Source: Pseudomonas aestuarii (GTDB lineage: Bacteria; Pseudomonadota; Gammaproteobacteria; Pseudomonadales; Pseudomonadaceae). Taken from it: a stretch of 64,000 nucleotides of DNA. The stretch's first letter is position 1, and each line of letters starts with the position of its first letter. Under the pieces are notes generated by a model. The model searched no databases. It saw only the letters and a program-made list of their open reading frames with translations, and was not told where the DNA came from. Below, in pieces: positions 62,858 through 64,000 of the stretch. The translations under genes were made by a program, and so were the position numbers. The stretch is taken from the NCBI RefSeq assembly GCF_027988105.1, contig NZ_JAQJZJ010000009.1, forward strand, positions 62,001-126,000. Reading direction: 5' to 3'.

Positions 62858-62871
62858 CTGATCTAGACCAA
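62858..62871. promoter_or_regulatory. Putative HutC-type operator at the binding-protein gene
   Basis: CTGATCTAGACCAA, on the other strand TTGGTCTAGATCAG, shares TTGG-N-CTAG-N-YCAG with the site at 62586-62599. It lies 26 bases before the solute-binding protein ATG, a good place for repression. Confidence 0.48.
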
Positions 62872-62896
62872 CACTCTCACCGCAAAGGAGTTTCCA

Positions 62897-63955
62897 ATGA
62901 AACAACTGCTGCTGGCTTCATTGATGGGCACAGCCATCGCCCTGGCGACCTCGGCCATGGCTGCCGACACGGATCTGCAAACGCTGGAACAAGCCGCACG
63001 CGCAGAAGGCGCGGTAAACAGCGTGGGCATGCCGGACAGCTGGGCCAACTGGAAGGACACCTGGGTGGACCTGGAGAAACTCTATGGCCTCAAACACATG
63101 GACACCGACATGAGTTCGGCCCAGGAAATCGCCAAATTCTCCGCCGAGAAAGACAACGCCAGTGCCGATATCGGCGACGTTGGTGCAGCGTTCGGCCCCA
63201 TTGCGGTACAGCAGGGTGTTACCCAAGCCTACAAACCGAGCACCTGGGAACAGATTCCGGGCTGGGCCAAGGACGCTGACGGCCACTGGATGCTCGCCTA
63301 TACCGGCTCCATCGCCTTCATCGTCAACAAGCAACTGGTCAAGGACATCCCGCACTCCTGGGCCGAACTGAAACAGGGCAAGTACAAGGTCGCTATCGGT
63401 GACGTCAGCGCCGCCGCCCAGGCAGTCAACGGCGTACTGGCCGCGGCCATCGCCAACGGCGGCGACGAGACGAACATCCAGCCAGGCCTGGACTTCTTCG
63501 CCGAAATCGCCGAACAAGGCCGTCTGTCGCTGGCCAACCCGACCATCCAGACCCTGGAGAAAGGGGAAGTGGAAGTCGGCGTGGTCTGGGACTTCAACGG
63601 TCTCTCCTATCGCGACCAGATCGACCCGAGCCGCTTCGAAGTACTGATCCCTTCCGACGGTTCGGTGATTTCCGGCTACAGCACCATCATCAACAAGTAC
63701 GCAAAGAACCCCAACGCCGCCAAGCTGGCGCGCGAGTACATCCTCAGCGACGCCGGCCAGATCAACCTGGCCAAAGGCAACGCCCGGCCGATCCGCGCCG
63801 AGCACCTGACCCTGCCGGCCGAGGTTCAGGCCAAGCTGCTGCCTAACGCGCAATACGCCAAGGTGCAGCCGATCAAGGATGCCGCCGCCTGGGAGGCCAC
63901 CTCCAAGGCCCTGCCGCAACAATGGCAGGAAAACGTCATCATCAATATGGAATAA
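62897..63955 (+). CDS. Periplasmic solute-binding protein of an ABC transporter
   Basis: This 352-residue protein has a signal peptide (residues 1-22, ending TSAMA) and a type-II binding fold of the iron/putrescine/2-aminoethylphosphonate group, with LEQAARAEGAVNSVGMPDSWANW at the mature N-terminus and IGDVGAAFGPIAVQQGV, LAYTGSIAFIVNKQL and VVWDFNGLSYRDQ later. AAAGGAG precedes the ATG. Permease and ATPase genes would be expected beyond the window. The substrate cannot be fixed from sequence; control by the divergent HutC-type regulator is inferred. Confidence 0.87.
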   Translation: MKQLLLASLMGTAIALATSAMAADTDLQTLEQAARAEGAVNSVGMPDSWANWKDTWVDLEKLYGLKHMDTDMSSAQEIAKFSAEKDNASADIGDVGAAFGPIAVQQGVTQAYKPSTWEQIPGWAKDADGHWMLAYTGSIAFIVNKQLVKDIPHSWAELKQGKYKVAIGDVSAAAQAVNGVLAAAIANGGDETNIQPGLDFFAEIAEQGRLSLANPTIQTLEKGEVEVGVVWDFNGLSYRDQIDPSRFEVLIPSDGSVISGYSTIINKYAKNPNAAKLAREYILSDAGQINLAKGNARPIRAEHLTLPAEVQAKLLPNAQYAKVQPIKDAAAWEATSKALPQQWQENVIINME

Positions 63956-63960
63956 GCGGC

Positions 63961-64000
63961 CGCAGGATGGATTGAGCGCAGCGATACCCATGCTGGAGCG
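63961..64000. repeat. Dispersed repeat cut by the window edge
   Basis: CGCAGGATG-N2-TTGAGCGCAGCGA-N-ACCCAT matches the unit at 45357 with only a few changes. This is a Pseudomonas REP-like family. It follows the binding-protein stop after about five bases; its inverted partner, if any, lies outside the window. Confidence 0.6.

Overview
The window is a GC-rich (about 60-65 %) chromosomal stretch from a gammaproteobacterium, almost certainly a Pseudomonas. The Entner-Doudoroff/glucose block (gap / edd-glk-gltR-gtrS / gtsABCD-porin-mutarotase / hexR / zwf-pgl-eda) has the gene order known from P. aeruginosa. HexR boxes lie at the expected promoters, REP-type repeats are scattered through the intergenic spaces, and A-rich Crc/Hfq-type motifs precede several catabolic genes. 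No rRNA, tRNA, CRISPR array, insertion sequence or prophage was seen. Coding density is high, and many genes overlap by 4 to 14 bases in tight operons.

Layout. 1-4070 (minus): a redox set of ApbE flavin transferase (cut by the window edge), a PepSY/flavodoxin/FNR membrane reductase, a secreted DUF2271 protein with an ApbE-type flavinylation motif, and a small PepSY protein. It is followed by a divergent OmpR-type two-component system (4206-6190). Three promoters in this block share one box architecture. 6232-15808: phosphoglucomutase, a BON protein, a GGDEF-EAL protein with a degenerate receiver, two paralogous Crp/Fnr regulators, a DUF3309 peptide and a cardiolipin-synthase-like gene coupled to an unknown exported protein. 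A palindrome GTGCG-N4-CGCAC recurs upstream of several of these stress-type genes. 16112-33089: the glucose uptake and Entner-Doudoroff block. 33284-33748: methylglyoxal synthase.

34042-36573: a complete bufferin-type RiPP operon (DUF2282 precursor, MNIO/DUF692 enzyme, DUF2063 partner, DoxX protein) behind an ECF-sigma-like promoter. Beside it is a divergent MerR regulator/CDF transporter pair with a MerR-type 19-bp-spacer promoter. Together these look like a metal-stress island. 37741-44254: arfB, a periplasmic SUOX-fold protein paired with a membrane GGDEF-EAL protein, a DUF457 protein and a chemoreceptor. 44650-48812 (minus): a tyrosine/homogentisate operon hpd-hmgA-fah-maiA whose hmgA and fah are of the short type I associate with Vibrio/Shewanella. 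49306-63955: mostly housekeeping and small operons (ABC exporter + DsbA-like protein, trhO, bolA, fumC + quinone reductase, PPTase, apeB). The last two genes are a GntR/HutC regulator and a periplasmic solute-binding protein that share a candidate operator.

The strongest leads are the bufferin operon with its promoter and metal neighbours, the extracytoplasmic flavin electron-transfer set with three matching response-regulator promoters, and the GTGCG-N4-CGCAC putative regulon. All functions are inferred from sequence recognition alone; no database search was run.
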